Of a DNA stretch of 64,000 nt, positions 54,833-63,909 are shown one piece after another; position 1 is the stretch's first letter, and every line of letters begins with the position of its first letter. This DNA is from Nitrosomonas sp. (GTDB lineage: Bacteria; Pseudomonadota; Gammaproteobacteria; Burkholderiales; Nitrosomonadaceae). Below the pieces are notes generated by a model that had not been told where the DNA came from, ran no database searches, and was given only the letters and a program-made list of their open reading frames with translations. A program made the position numbers and the translations under genes. The DNA lies in contig JADJES010000001.1 of NCBI GenBank assembly GCA_016708955.1, positions 496,001 through 560,000 of the forward strand, in the 5' to 3' direction.

Positions 54833-54884
54833 TTGTTATTGGGCTGCTTGTCATTTTCACCTGGTGTCTTATATAGAATTTGGC

Positions 54885-54962
54885 AGAACCTCCTGGAAAG
54901 AATTAAAACCGCAGCAGCGTGATCTAATCAATCACAATAGGAGCTGGTATCAATGCGAGTAG
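54885..54962 (+). pseudogene. Possible remnant of a DUF3106 gene
   Basis: The plus frame reads TSWKELKPQQRDLINHNRSWYQ before a stop, like the W-x-x-L-x-PxQR-x-x-L repeat of DUF3106 proteins that commonly follow sigma-factor/DUF3619 pairs. The surrounding 265 bp has no intact ORF. The match is short and the call is tentative. Confidence 0.35.
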
Positions 54963-55099
54963 TTCCGGGAGGATCCAGAAAGAGGTCTCAGATCTCGGCA
55001 AACGGCTATCAGCTAGTAAAATACGCGCTTGTTTGATTGCGCCTCTCCACTTAATTTTCTAGAGAAATTCTTATCTTGTCTTTTCTTGCAGCTTAGCGA

Positions 55100-57394
55100 A
55101 TGCAGCAAATCCAGAGTTTATCACTGAATAATCTCCCATCAATCTGGGTCGAAGCACTTTCTTCACAATTAATCGCTGAAGAAAATGTACTTGCCTGGCT
55201 TGAAATTGATCTCGATACACAACTCCATTTCGCCACCAGCCTTGTAGTGGTGACCAATAAGCGCGTACTGACCAAAATGGCAAGCGATGAAATTTGGCAA
55301 GAATGGCGTTATCAAAAAGACTTATTGCTGACGCAACGAGATTACGCCGGTGTCGGCTGTCTTGAGTTATTTGATGCACATGCACGGCTGGCTTATTGGC
55401 GTTACCGTTTAGGTAATGATATAGCAGTGAGTCGACTCATCGCATGCTTTACGCAACAACGTGACTATTATCTTACCGGTAAGCTGCCGGTAGCGGAGTA
55501 TACACAGATTCAATGCCCGAACTGCACTGCGTTCCTATCCTCTGAGCAGGAAGAATGCCCTGTTTGCGACAAACAGAGTCATGCACCACCTTCCACCTGG
55601 ACTTTATTGCGTTTGTGGCGCTTCGCAAAGCCCTACAAGGGCCGCTTGCTTATTGGATTTTTGTTGACCTTATGTAGTACCGCCGCAACGTTGGTGCCGC
55701 CCTATTTAACCATGCCGCTGATGGATAATGTGTTGATACCGTATCAGAACGGTCAACCGATCAATACGGATTTGGTAACGCTATATCTTTCTGGTTTGCT
55801 GGTTGCCGCGGTACTTGCTTGGATGTTGGGTTGGGCTCGAACGTATATGCTGGCACTGGTTTCGGAGCGCATTGGTGCTGATCTGCGTACTACAACTTAC
55901 GAACACCTTCTCAGTCTTTCCCAGGAATATTTCGGCGGCAAACGTACCGGTGATTTAATGGCGCGTATCGGCGCTGAAACCGATCGTATTAATCTTTTTA
56001 TTTCATTGCATTTACTGGATTTCGCCACCGATGTCATTATGATTGTTATGACAGCTGCGATTCTGATTTCAATCAATCCGTGGCTGGCGCTTGTGACGCT
56101 TGTGCCTTTACCGATTATTGCATGGTTGATTCATCTGGTTCGAGACCGATTGCGAATTGGTTTTGAGAAGGTTGATCGTATATGGGCTGAAGTGAATAAT
56201 GTGCTTGCGGATACTATCCCTGGCATCCGGGTGGTGAAGGCATTTGCACAGGAAAAGAGAGAAGCGGCGCGTTTCCACGCCGCAAATCAGCGGAATTTGC
56301 AGATCAACGATCGGGTGAACAGAATCTGGTCGTTATTTACACCGACCGTAACGTTACTGACAGAAGTCGGGTTGCTTGTCGTGTGGGTATTTGGTATTTG
56401 GCAGATATCGAAGGATGAAATTACAGTCGGGGTGCTTACCGCCTTTCTTGCTTATATTGGCCGTTTTTATATGCGACTCGATACGATGAGCCGTATTGTT
56501 TCCGTCACGCAAAAAGCCGCCGCAGGCACCAAGCGGATTTTTGACATTCTGGACCATGTTTCCAGCGTTCCGGAATCATCTAATCCTGTGCATTTGTCGG
56601 CAATTCAGGGTCAAATTGAATTGCGCAATGTCGGTTTCCGTTATGGAACGCGCAGCATCACGCGTGACATCAATCTGGTTATCAAGCCCGGCGAAATGAT
56701 TGGTTTGGTTGGGCACAGCGGTTCCGGGAAAAGCACCTTGGTCAATCTGATCTGCCGTTTCTATGATGTTACCGAAGGAATGATTCTGATCGATGGGCAT
56801 GATATACGCTCTTTACCGATTGCTGAGTATCGCAAACATATTGGGCTGGTACTTCAGGAACCTTTTCTGTTTTATGGCACCATTGCGGAAAATATTGCCT
56901 ATGGTAAACCGGATGCAACGCGCTCGGAAATTGTTTCAGCCGCTCGCGCGGCTCATGCCCATGAATTTATTCTGCGCTTGCCCCATGGTTATGATTCGCT
57001 GGTGGGTGAGCGCGGGCAAGCGCTTTCTGGTGGTGAACGTCAACGCATCTCGATTGCTCGCGCACTATTGATTGATCCGCGTATTCTGATTCTGGATGAA
57101 GCGACTTCTTCGGTCGATACCACAACTGAAAAAGACATTCAGAAGGCATTGGACAATCTGGTGCTTGGCCGCACAACGATTGCTATCGCGCATCGTTTGT
57201 CGACTTTACGTGAGGCGAGTCGGTTGATTGTTCTTGATCGGGGTAGAATCGTCGAAATTGGAAATCACGCCGAATTGATGGCACGCGAAGGCTATTATTA
57301 TCGCTTGTATCTGGCCCAGGCGCGTAATGTCGATACTGAAGATCGGGCCATTGTTTCCGTTACGGAGCATAGTGCTGCCGGGGAACGTATATGA
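55100..57394 (+). CDS. ABC exporter-type protein with N-terminal zinc-ribbon domain (DUF1854-associated)
   Basis: 764 residues. An N-terminal soluble domain of about 160 residues ends in a zinc ribbon with Cys139-x2-Cys142 and Cys153-x2-Cys156. Six membrane helices follow (about 180-460), then a nucleotide-binding domain with Walker A GHSGSGKST, signature LSGGERQR and Walker B ILILDEATSSVD. Such half-transporters form a conserved pair with the DUF1854 gene that overlaps its end by 4 bases. Related pairs are annotated as associated with cyanophycin, but no cyanophycin gene is seen here. The substrate is unknown. Confidence 0.9.
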   Translation: MQQIQSLSLNNLPSIWVEALSSQLIAEENVLAWLEIDLDTQLHFATSLVVVTNKRVLTKMASDEIWQEWRYQKDLLLTQRDYAGVGCLELFDAHARLAYWRYRLGNDIAVSRLIACFTQQRDYYLTGKLPVAEYTQIQCPNCTAFLSSEQEECPVCDKQSHAPPSTWTLLRLWRFAKPYKGRLLIGFLLTLCSTAATLVPPYLTMPLMDNVLIPYQNGQPINTDLVTLYLSGLLVAAVLAWMLGWARTYMLALVSERIGADLRTTTYEHLLSLSQEYFGGKRTGDLMARIGAETDRINLFISLHLLDFATDVIMIVMTAAILISINPWLALVTLVPLPIIAWLIHLVRDRLRIGFEKVDRIWAEVNNVLADTIPGIRVVKAFAQEKREAARFHAANQRNLQINDRVNRIWSLFTPTVTLLTEVGLLVVWVFGIWQISKDEITVGVLTAFLAYIGRFYMRLDTMSRIVSVTQKAAAGTKRIFDILDHVSSVPESSNPVHLSAIQGQIELRNVGFRYGTRSITRDINLVIKPGEMIGLVGHSGSGKSTLVNLICRFYDVTEGMILIDGHDIRSLPIAEYRKHIGLVLQEPFLFYGTIAENIAYGKPDATRSEIVSAARAAHAHEFILRLPHGYDSLVGERGQALSGGERQRISIARALLIDPRILILDEATSSVDTTTEKDIQKALDNLVLGRTTIAIAHRLSTLREASRLIVLDRGRIVEIGNHAELMAREGYYYRLYLAQARNVDTEDRAIVSVTEHSAAGERI

Positions 57395-57864
57395 GTGGTG
57401 CAGATGGATATCAATTAAACCGGAATTCATACGGGCGATTGGTTTTTACCGATCGATCCGGCTTGATGCAGGAAGGTGTAGTGCCGGTACGATCATTTCC
57501 GATTACTGATCCAGATCAGGGTATTGCTTTGATCAATTCGCATGGCCGTGAGTTGTTATGGATAGAGCGATTGGCTGATTTGCCGGAAGATTACCGTGCA
57601 CTCATAGAATCAGAGCTTGCGAGCCGTGAATTTATGCCCGAGATAAAACGTGTTCTTAAGGTCTCAAGTTTTATTACACCGAATACCTGGCAAGTTGAAA
57701 CGGATCGCGGTGAATCTACTTTTATTCTCAAAGGTGAAGAAGATATCCGCCGTCTAACTGCATCATCGTTAATGATTACGGATAGCTATGGCATTCATTT
57801 TCTGATTCGTGATCGTTTGGCGCTTGATCGCCACAGCCGCAAATTACTGGATCATTTTCTTTAA
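57391..57864 (+). CDS. DUF1854 family protein
   Basis: 157 residues, overlapping the ABC transporter by 4 bases. RLVFTDRSGLMQEGVVPVRSFPITDPDQGI, WIERLADLP and EFMPEIKRVLKVSSF are the signature of DUF1854. A beta-rich C-terminal part (FILKGEEDIRRL, YGIHFLIRDRLAL) follows. It is always linked to the ABC partner and may be its accessory subunit; the biochemical role is unknown. Confidence 0.88.
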   Translation: MSGADGYQLNRNSYGRLVFTDRSGLMQEGVVPVRSFPITDPDQGIALINSHGRELLWIERLADLPEDYRALIESELASREFMPEIKRVLKVSSFITPNTWQVETDRGESTFILKGEEDIRRLTASSLMITDSYGIHFLIRDRLALDRHSRKLLDHFL

Positions 57865-57899
57865 TGCCAGCTCTCGGTTTATAGCAAAGAAACAGATGC

Positions 57900-59268
57900 C
57901 TATTTGCCAATGCAGAAATGAGAAAAAATTTCCCCAAGCAGATCATCAGCAGTAAATTGCCCTGTTATTGCCGATAGGGCATGTTGTGCAAGTCTGAGTT
58001 CTTCGGCAAGAAGCTCCAACTGCGATTCATTTTCAGTGAATATTTGTGCATTTTCCAGATTTTCCTTGGCCTGTTTCAGTGCTTCCAGATGGCGTTGCCT
58101 GGCCATAAAAACCCCCTCACCGGAGTGATTGAGTTGCCAGCCGACGATGTCCAGTATTTTTTGGCGCAGCAATTCGATGCCCGCGCCGGTTTTAGCCGAA
58201 AGATGGATGCTGACATCAGTTTTTTCACCTTCAATTCTGGGCTGCTCATTCAGGAGGTCAATCTTGTTGAATACAGTGATTAGGGGTTTTTCAATTGGAA
58301 TATGTTTCTGTATTTGATCTTTTGTATCAGGCTGATGTTGACTGCTATCCACCAACTGAAGCACCATGTTGGCATTCTTAATCGCAGCATGCGTGCGTTC
58401 GATACCTTTTTGTTCGACAACATCACTGGTTTCTCTCAGACCCGCTGTGTCAATAATATGAATGGGTATACCGGCAATGGCAATAGTTCTTTGGATAGTG
58501 TCTCGAGTGGTTCCTGGGATTTCTGTAACGATGGCGGCATCCTCTTCAACCAGTTGATTCAATAAACTGGATTTGCCGACATTGGGTGCGCCTACGAGAA
58601 CGATTTTAATACCTTCCTGCAACAAGTTTCCTTGCCGTGCTGCGGCGAATATTTGCTCAAGTTGGATATAAACATCATTCAGTCTTTCTTTAATCTGCAA
58701 TGCCTTAAAGTTATCAATCTCATCTTCGGGAAAATCAAGAATCGCTTCTATGAGCATGCGTAGCGAAATCAATAAACTTACCAGTTCTTCAATCCTGGCA
58801 GAGAACTGACCTTGCAAAGAGTTGATCGCGCAGCGCGCAGCTTCATGGGTGCTGGCTTCGATGATGGCAGACACGCTTTCAGCCTGAATTAGGTCAATTT
58901 TATTATTGAGGTAAGCGCGCAGTGTAAATTCACCAGGTTGCGCTAAGCGAGCACCCGCAGAAAGGCATCGATTAAGCAATAGATTCATGACCGCAGGGCC
59001 GCCATGTCCTTGCAATTCAAGTATGTCTTCGCCAGTGTATGAGTTGGGTGCGGGAAAATAAAGTGCAATACCTTGGTCAATTATTTGGCCATCAGTATCC
59101 AGAAATTTGCTGAGGCTGGCGTAGCGCGGTTCTGGGATTTTTCCTATTAGCGTCTCTGCCACGTGCTGCAGATTGCTGCCAGAAATACGTATTACGCCAA
59201 TTCCGCCTTTACCAGGAGGTGTCGCAATTGCTGCTATGATATCAGGGCTTACTATGAATAGTCTCCAT
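57900..59268 (-). CDS. mnmE: tRNA modification GTPase MnmE, frameshifted at the N-terminus as given
   Basis: The main frame, 59162 to 57900, reads AETLIGKIPEPRYASL to the C-terminal CIGK, with G1 GAPNVGKSSLLNQL, DTAGLRETSD and the last-Cys C-(I/L/V)-G-K end. Upstream codons in the same frame read IIAAIATPPGKGGIGVIRISG, the true N-terminus, but that frame has no start before an in-frame stop. ATG 59268 joins it if one C of the ccc run at 59245-59247 is removed (METIHSKPDIIAAIAT). So one extra base probably exists. MnmE works with MnmG on wobble uridines. Confidence 0.9.
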
Positions 59269-59325
59269 GGTTACTACTTTAAATTACCGGTTATTCATCA
59301 TCATAAATAACCGGTAATTGATGCG

Positions 59326-61248
59326 CTATTTTTTCTTTGTTTTCTTGCCAGCAGGTGCACTTTTTGTTTTTGCTGGCACTTTATTTTTAGTAGGCACTGT
59401 GGCAGGTGATTGCAGTGTATCGTTCTGCTCGGTATTCGCAGTAGATATTACTTCTTCCTTGCCAGTGTTTTTATCTTCCACAACAGAGGGCGCAGGCAGT
59501 TGAAGTTCTTCTGTAGGCGGTTCTGGATTATCTTTTCTTTTTTTCTTGTTTTTGTCCTTATTAGCTTCTTCTTCAGCCTTGTTCTCGTACATCCGCGTTA
59601 TTTGCCACTGCTGGGTGATCGAAAGGATGTTGTTGCAGAGTGAATAAAGCACGAGTCCAGACGGGAAAAAGAAAAAGAAAATGCTAAACGCAATCGGCAT
59701 GATCTGCATTACTTTTGCCTGCATTGGATCTGCAGGGGTGGGGCTGAGTTTAGATTGGATCCACATCGATACGCCCATAATTACCGGGAGTACATAATAC
59801 GGATCAGGGACAGACATATCCGTGATCCATAATGCAAACGGCGCATAACGCAGTTCAACAGCAGCCATTAATGTCCAGAACAAAGCAATAAATACGGGGA
59901 TCTGGACTAAAATGGGTAAACAGCCGCCCATCGGATTGATTTTTTCTTCTTTGTAAAACTCCATCATCGCTTGATGCATACGCTGACGATCACTGGCGTA
60001 TTGTTCACGTATCCGTTGCAATTTAGGAGTGACTACCCGCAGTTTAGCCATGGAGCGATAGCCGGCTGCAGATAGCGGAAAGAATATCAATTTGACAGTC
60101 AACGTCAAGAGAATAATTGCTGCACCCCAATTATCTGTCCATGAATGGTAGAAAGAAAGCAACCAAAACAACGGTACAGCAAGCACCGTTAACCAGCCAT
60201 AGTCAACTGTGAGTTCAAGTCCCGGCGCCAGCTCAGCAAGTTTATTTTGCTCTTGAGGGCCTGCGTAGAAAGGCATTGTTATGTTTTTAGTTTGCCCTGG
60301 TTCTATCGTGCCTAAAGGTGCAATAACACCAGCAGTATATTGGTTAGGCGCTAACTGTTTTGCGTAGTACTCACGGGGTGTATTTTGTGCGGGTAGCCAG
60401 GCAGTCAAGAAATAGTGTTCCAGCATAGCTATCCAGCCATTATCTGCATTGGTTGGGTATTCTGCTTTATTTTTTTCCAGGTCAGAAAATTTTATTTTTA
60501 GAAATTTATCCGCCTCCGTATACATTGCAGCGCCAGTATAGGAGTGAACCATTGTACTGGCATCGGTAGGGTCGTTTGCATCCCGAAACATCTGAAAATA
60601 TGAGAATGGAATAATTGTAGTATCACTATGATTCTCTATCTCAAAATTGACATCTATCACATAGCTACCGCGATGGAAGGTGTAAATCTTGGCTACTTGT
60701 ATACCATCCATTTCGGGTGCCAGGAGACGTATCACTATCTTGTCCTGACCAGGCTCAAGTTCATAGCTATAATTATTCGAATCTATCGTATATTTCGTCT
60801 TGTGATTAGGTAATCCATCGCCGATTAACCCTGATTGTGCGACATGGAATCGCGCGGTTTTATCCAATAATAGTTCGTATGGTTTACTTTTATCTTCTCT
60901 GGATGGGTGTTGGATTAAACCAAGTTGCCGTATATCGCCGCCTGCTGTGTCAATTTCAGCAACGACCATATCCGTTTTGATGTGAATTTTTTCCCCTATT
61001 GTGAATAGATTAGGCGTTACGTATGGGCTGCCGTTATCTATTCCGGAAGAAATTCCAGGTACTCCGGTTGACGAAGACAATTCATCGCCTGGTACTGGTA
61101 ACGGATCATGACGCTGATTTGATGAATTCGAGACCGCTCCGGGCATTACTTGTGAAGTGGGCGGATATAGTTCTTTTTGCCACGCGTCCCACAGAAAAAG
61201 TAATGAGGTTGAGAAAATGATAATAAGTACAAGTTTTTTTGTTTCCAT
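59326..61248 (-). CDS. yidC: Membrane protein insertase YidC, with long Lys-rich tail
   Basis: 640 residues, longer than the usual 540-560. N-terminal helix KLVLIIIFSTSLLFLW, a large periplasmic domain, then the five-helix insertase core from about residue 355 with the hydrophilic-groove Arg in the AAGYRSMAKLR segment, GGCLPILVQIPVFIALFW and FFFFPSGLVLYSLCNN. The extra length is a charged, Lys/Glu/Pro tail of about 85 residues ending GKKTKKK. Long basic tails in some other YidC proteins bind ribosomes. It sits in the mnmE-yidC-yidD-rnpA-rpmH order. Confidence 0.95.
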   Translation of the reverse strand: METKKLVLIIIFSTSLLFLWDAWQKELYPPTSQVMPGAVSNSSNQRHDPLPVPGDELSSSTGVPGISSGIDNGSPYVTPNLFTIGEKIHIKTDMVVAEIDTAGGDIRQLGLIQHPSREDKSKPYELLLDKTARFHVAQSGLIGDGLPNHKTKYTIDSNNYSYELEPGQDKIVIRLLAPEMDGIQVAKIYTFHRGSYVIDVNFEIENHSDTTIIPFSYFQMFRDANDPTDASTMVHSYTGAAMYTEADKFLKIKFSDLEKNKAEYPTNADNGWIAMLEHYFLTAWLPAQNTPREYYAKQLAPNQYTAGVIAPLGTIEPGQTKNITMPFYAGPQEQNKLAELAPGLELTVDYGWLTVLAVPLFWLLSFYHSWTDNWGAAIILLTLTVKLIFFPLSAAGYRSMAKLRVVTPKLQRIREQYASDRQRMHQAMMEFYKEEKINPMGGCLPILVQIPVFIALFWTLMAAVELRYAPFALWITDMSVPDPYYVLPVIMGVSMWIQSKLSPTPADPMQAKVMQIMPIAFSIFFFFFPSGLVLYSLCNNILSITQQWQITRMYENKAEEEANKDKNKKKRKDNPEPPTEELQLPAPSVVEDKNTGKEEVISTANTEQNDTLQSPATVPTKNKVPAKTKSAPAGKKTKKK

Positions 61249-61427
61249 TATTTATCTGATCAGGTAGGTTTTTTTCGACAAAGCTGTTTGTGTGCGATGC
61301 ATGTCAATTGATCGTGCAATTGGGTTCTTTGTTGTATTTTCATTTTATGGCAGAGCTACGTTGTCGATAGTTTTGTAGGAATAAAGTAGTAAATTTTCTA
61401 TATGTGATGGTGGAAATTAATACTTGA

Positions 61428-61637
61428 TCAGGGAACCGGCTCATAACCACCTTTACTCCAAGGGTTACATCGCAGTATGCGCCAGATACTTAATCGTGTT
61501 CCATGAAATAGTCCATATTTTTCGTATGCTTCACAGGCATATTGTGAGCAGGTTGGACTAAAACGACATGAAGGTGCCGAAAGTGGGCTGATGCAGTACT
61601 GGTAGAATTTTATAAAGGCAATAATTAACCGTGACAT
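61428..61637 (-). CDS. yidD: Membrane protein insertion efficiency factor YidD
   Basis: 69 residues. FIKFYQYCISPLSAPSCRFSPTCSQYACEA is the defining cysteine-rich segment (part quoted), with RILRCNPWSKGGYEPVP at the end. It aids YidC-dependent insertion at the inner membrane. It overlaps rnpA by 13 bases. Confidence 0.95.
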   Translation of the reverse strand: MSRLIIAFIKFYQYCISPLSAPSCRFSPTCSQYACEAYEKYGLFHGTRLSIWRILRCNPWSKGGYEPVP

Positions 61638-62011
61638 TGCTGTAGCTGGTGCATTAATAATTGCGTTTCAGTGGCCAGTTTTATCGATTCATTCCTAGCA
61701 ACAGAGCGTCGTAATCGTATTACCCAATCTATTTCATTTGTTTCATCATTGAACCGGTTTCTACGAAATGTCTCTCGCAGTATACGTTTAATCCGATTGC
61801 GCTTAACTGCATGCCGTTCAAATTTCTTTGAAACGATTAACCCAAGCCGCGCATAACCAAGTCCATTCGGTTTCATATAAATCTGGATTAAATCACCACT
61901 AACCTGATATTTTAAATTAATTATTGCAGCAAATTCTGTTGCTTTATGTAGTCTGCAATTTCTCGGTAGGGTATGAATCTCAACAAATCTAAAAATAAAA
62001 TTTTTTACCAA
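61625..62011 (-). CDS. rnpA: Ribonuclease P protein component RnpA
   Basis: About 128 residues; the only start before LPRNCRLHKATEF is a TTG at 62011, 5 bases after the rpmH stop. The RNA-binding motif AVKRNRIKRILRETFR is clear. RnpA binds the RNase P RNA and helps process tRNA 5' ends. The N-terminal 13 residues before LPRN are unusually long and Phe-rich, so the true start may be a rarer codon nearer LPRN. Confidence 0.92.
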   Translation of the reverse strand: MVKNFIFRFVEIHTLPRNCRLHKATEFAAIINLKYQVSGDLIQIYMKPNGLGYARLGLIVSKKFERHAVKRNRIKRILRETFRRNRFNDETNEIDWVIRLRRSVARNESIKLATETQLLMHQLQQCHG

Positions 62012-62016
62012 AAAAA

Positions 62017-62151
62017 TTAAACACTCAATCGAGCGCGACCTTTTGCGCGACGAGCGCGAATTATCGCAGCACCACCGCGTGTTTTCATGCGCACAAGAAA
62101 CCCATGGGTACGCTTTCTTCTTGTAACTGAAGGCTGATAAGTACGTTTCAT
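62017..62151 (-). CDS. rpmH: 50S ribosomal protein L34 (RpmH)
   Basis: 44 residues: MKRTYQPSVTRRKRTHGFLV, then RMKTRGGAAIIRARRAKGRARLSV. This is the standard bacterial L34. It precedes rnpA by 5 bases on the minus strand. dnaA, often divergent from rpmH, is not found to its right. Confidence 0.97.
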   Translation of the reverse strand: MKRTYQPSVTRRKRTHGFLVRMKTRGGAAIIRARRAKGRARLSV

Positions 62152-62812
62152 TTTTCTCTCTAAATTTATTTAGTCAATGGAACCGCGTATTACAACTTGT
62201 TATGGGGTCTGATGTCAATATTCTTTTTATGAATCAACTACAGTCTCTCATAAGATAGAATGGTAATAAGCATGAATAGGATGATCAAGTAATTGATAAT
62301 ATGAGCTATTTATCGCTGATTATTAATAATCGCGTATTTAAATACTGAAGTCCCGTTTTGCCTCTAACACCGCAGCCGAAAAGTTTTGATGGGTTTATCT
62401 GTTTTGGCAAGCTAACTTTAGCGCAATCAGTTTTCTGACCGGAAGCAGCTTGTTAAGTTTGTTCGCAGTTGAGATGGTTGTTAACGCGGTAGTTGGCTTT
62501 TGACCACGTTCCGTTCTCTTGAAAGCGGCTTTTGGCTCGACGGTGAGATCGAGACGGTGGTAAAAGTGCGACCATGTGATCTTCGAAGACGTTTGCCGGG
62601 GGCCGGGCCGGCGCCGCGTTAGGAAAAAGGTTTCTTTATTCGGTTGCGGTTTTCAGAAAGCGACTTTACATTTCTTTAACTGTATGGTATTCAGAGTGGA
62701 AATAGCTATTTGTTGGAAGATCCTGTATTTATTTTTCGATAAGATAATGTAATCTATGGGTAATAAATGGCTGTTTTTATTATATTATTAAACAATGCAT
62801 GTGGGGTTTGTT
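62152..62812. other. Gene-free region upstream of rpmH
   Basis: About 660 bp with no credible gene and no visible DnaA-box cluster, although this is where dnaA or oriC often lies. The left part is AT-rich and probably carries the rpmH promoter. A very GC-rich patch (ggggccgggccggcgcc) lies at about 62598-62617, unlike its surroundings. Confidence 0.45.
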
Positions 62813-63286
62813 ATGGCTAATGTAGTCGCAATTTCGAACAATCGAAGCCAGGATCGTCGTCAAAGTATGCCTTTTTTCTGTCCTTTTCATTTGGGAATAA
62901 AAACTGGCCGGAGATTTGGTGAGCGTAGAGCAACGAATAGAGGGGAGGCAGTGTATGTGGATTGTTATTCAGGATATTTGATGCTGTGTACCATCGCTAT
63001 TCTATTCTTGAGTATTGGTGACGCTTTTTTTACTCTGAACATCTTAGCTAATGGCGGTGAAGAACTTAATTGGTTGATGGCGATTCTTATTGAAGACAAT
63101 GTGGAAAAATTCGTTGCCTTCAAGTTGGCACTCACATCAATGGCGCTTATATTGCTTGTCATTCACCATAACGTTCAACTGACTGGAGGAATGCGGGTAA
63201 GGCACCTTAAGTATATGGTTCTAATTGGATACAGTGTATTAATTGGCTATGAGCTATATTTGCTGGAATTAGCTGTTGTAAATTGA
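62813..63286 (+). CDS. DUF5658 family membrane protein
   Basis: 157 residues from the ATG at 62813; another ATG at 62795 is in frame. A basic cytosolic N-terminus (RSQDRRQSM, RRFGERRATNRGE) is followed by three membrane helices: LMLCTIAILFLSIGDAFFTL, VAFKLALTSMALILLVIHHN and MVLIGYSVLIGYELYLLELAV. The D-x-x-F-T-L-x-I segment in helix 1 fits DUF5658. The function is unknown. Confidence 0.7.
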   Translation: MANVVAISNNRSQDRRQSMPFFCPFHLGIKTGRRFGERRATNRGEAVYVDCYSGYLMLCTIAILFLSIGDAFFTLNILANGGEELNWLMAILIEDNVEKFVAFKLALTSMALILLVIHHNVQLTGGMRVRHLKYMVLIGYSVLIGYELYLLELAVVN

Positions 63287-63380
63287 TGATGGTTAGGCGG
63301 GGAGAGTCGAGAGGCTATCGAAAATCCCAGCAATTGATTTATTCATAGAAGCGCAAGTGGTAGTCCTAAATTCCTCTGTT

Positions 63381-63722
63381 TTAGGTCATTCCAATGGCAA
63401 AGCAAGGTGGAAACGAGCCGGGAAACTGTGAATTTTTCGGTCTGTCCGCAATAATTTTGCTAATGATATAGCGTGCAAGTGCGGACCAACGATTCGCTTT
63501 GGGTAACTGATGCGCATTTGCCAGAACATAATCAAGACCCTTTCGTATACTTGCGATCATGGATTTTATAGGATCTCCGGCTGCGTGAGTCAGATGAGCA
63601 GTAATCGGGAGTGACTGGCATGCTGGGTCAGGCGGGTTGCCACTAAGCAACATGGGGTAGCTAGTGATTGCCTCCAGGCGTATTTTCGGGTGTACCAGTC
63701 TGGCATTGTTCAAGTTCGGCAA
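63381..63722 (-). CDS. Hypothetical protein, low confidence
   Basis: 113-residue frame with no recognised family. It contains IKSMIASIRKGLDYVLANAHQLP and KANRWSALARYII helices, which could be real protein, but no clear ribosome site and a Pro-rich start are seen. It may be a decayed gene fragment in a repeat-rich area. Confidence 0.3.
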   Translation of the reverse strand: MPNLNNARLVHPKIRLEAITSYPMLLSGNPPDPACQSLPITAHLTHAAGDPIKSMIASIRKGLDYVLANAHQLPKANRWSALARYIISKIIADRPKNSQFPGSFPPCFAIGMT

Positions 63723-63785
63723 ATTCCCAGCCGATTCAATATGTTTATCATGGTTTATTTTCTTCTTAGAGCGGGTGTCAATATT

Positions 63786-63845
63786 TAAGGAAGCTCTGGT
63801 TATTGATTACATTCATAGTTCGACAAGCTCACCACGAACGTAATC
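63786..63845. repeat. Dispersed palindromic repeat
   Basis: gattacattcatagt (63805-63819) pairs with accacgaacgtaatc (63831-63845) at 12 of 15 positions. The preceding taaggaagctctg resembles the ends of the 120-bp element at 41163-41282. It is related to the hairpin at 4138-4171. Confidence 0.65.
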
Positions 63846-63909
63846 AATATATTACCGTTCGTCCTGAGATTCTATGGTTTACGTCAAGCATTTTGTAATC
63901 CGTTCACGG

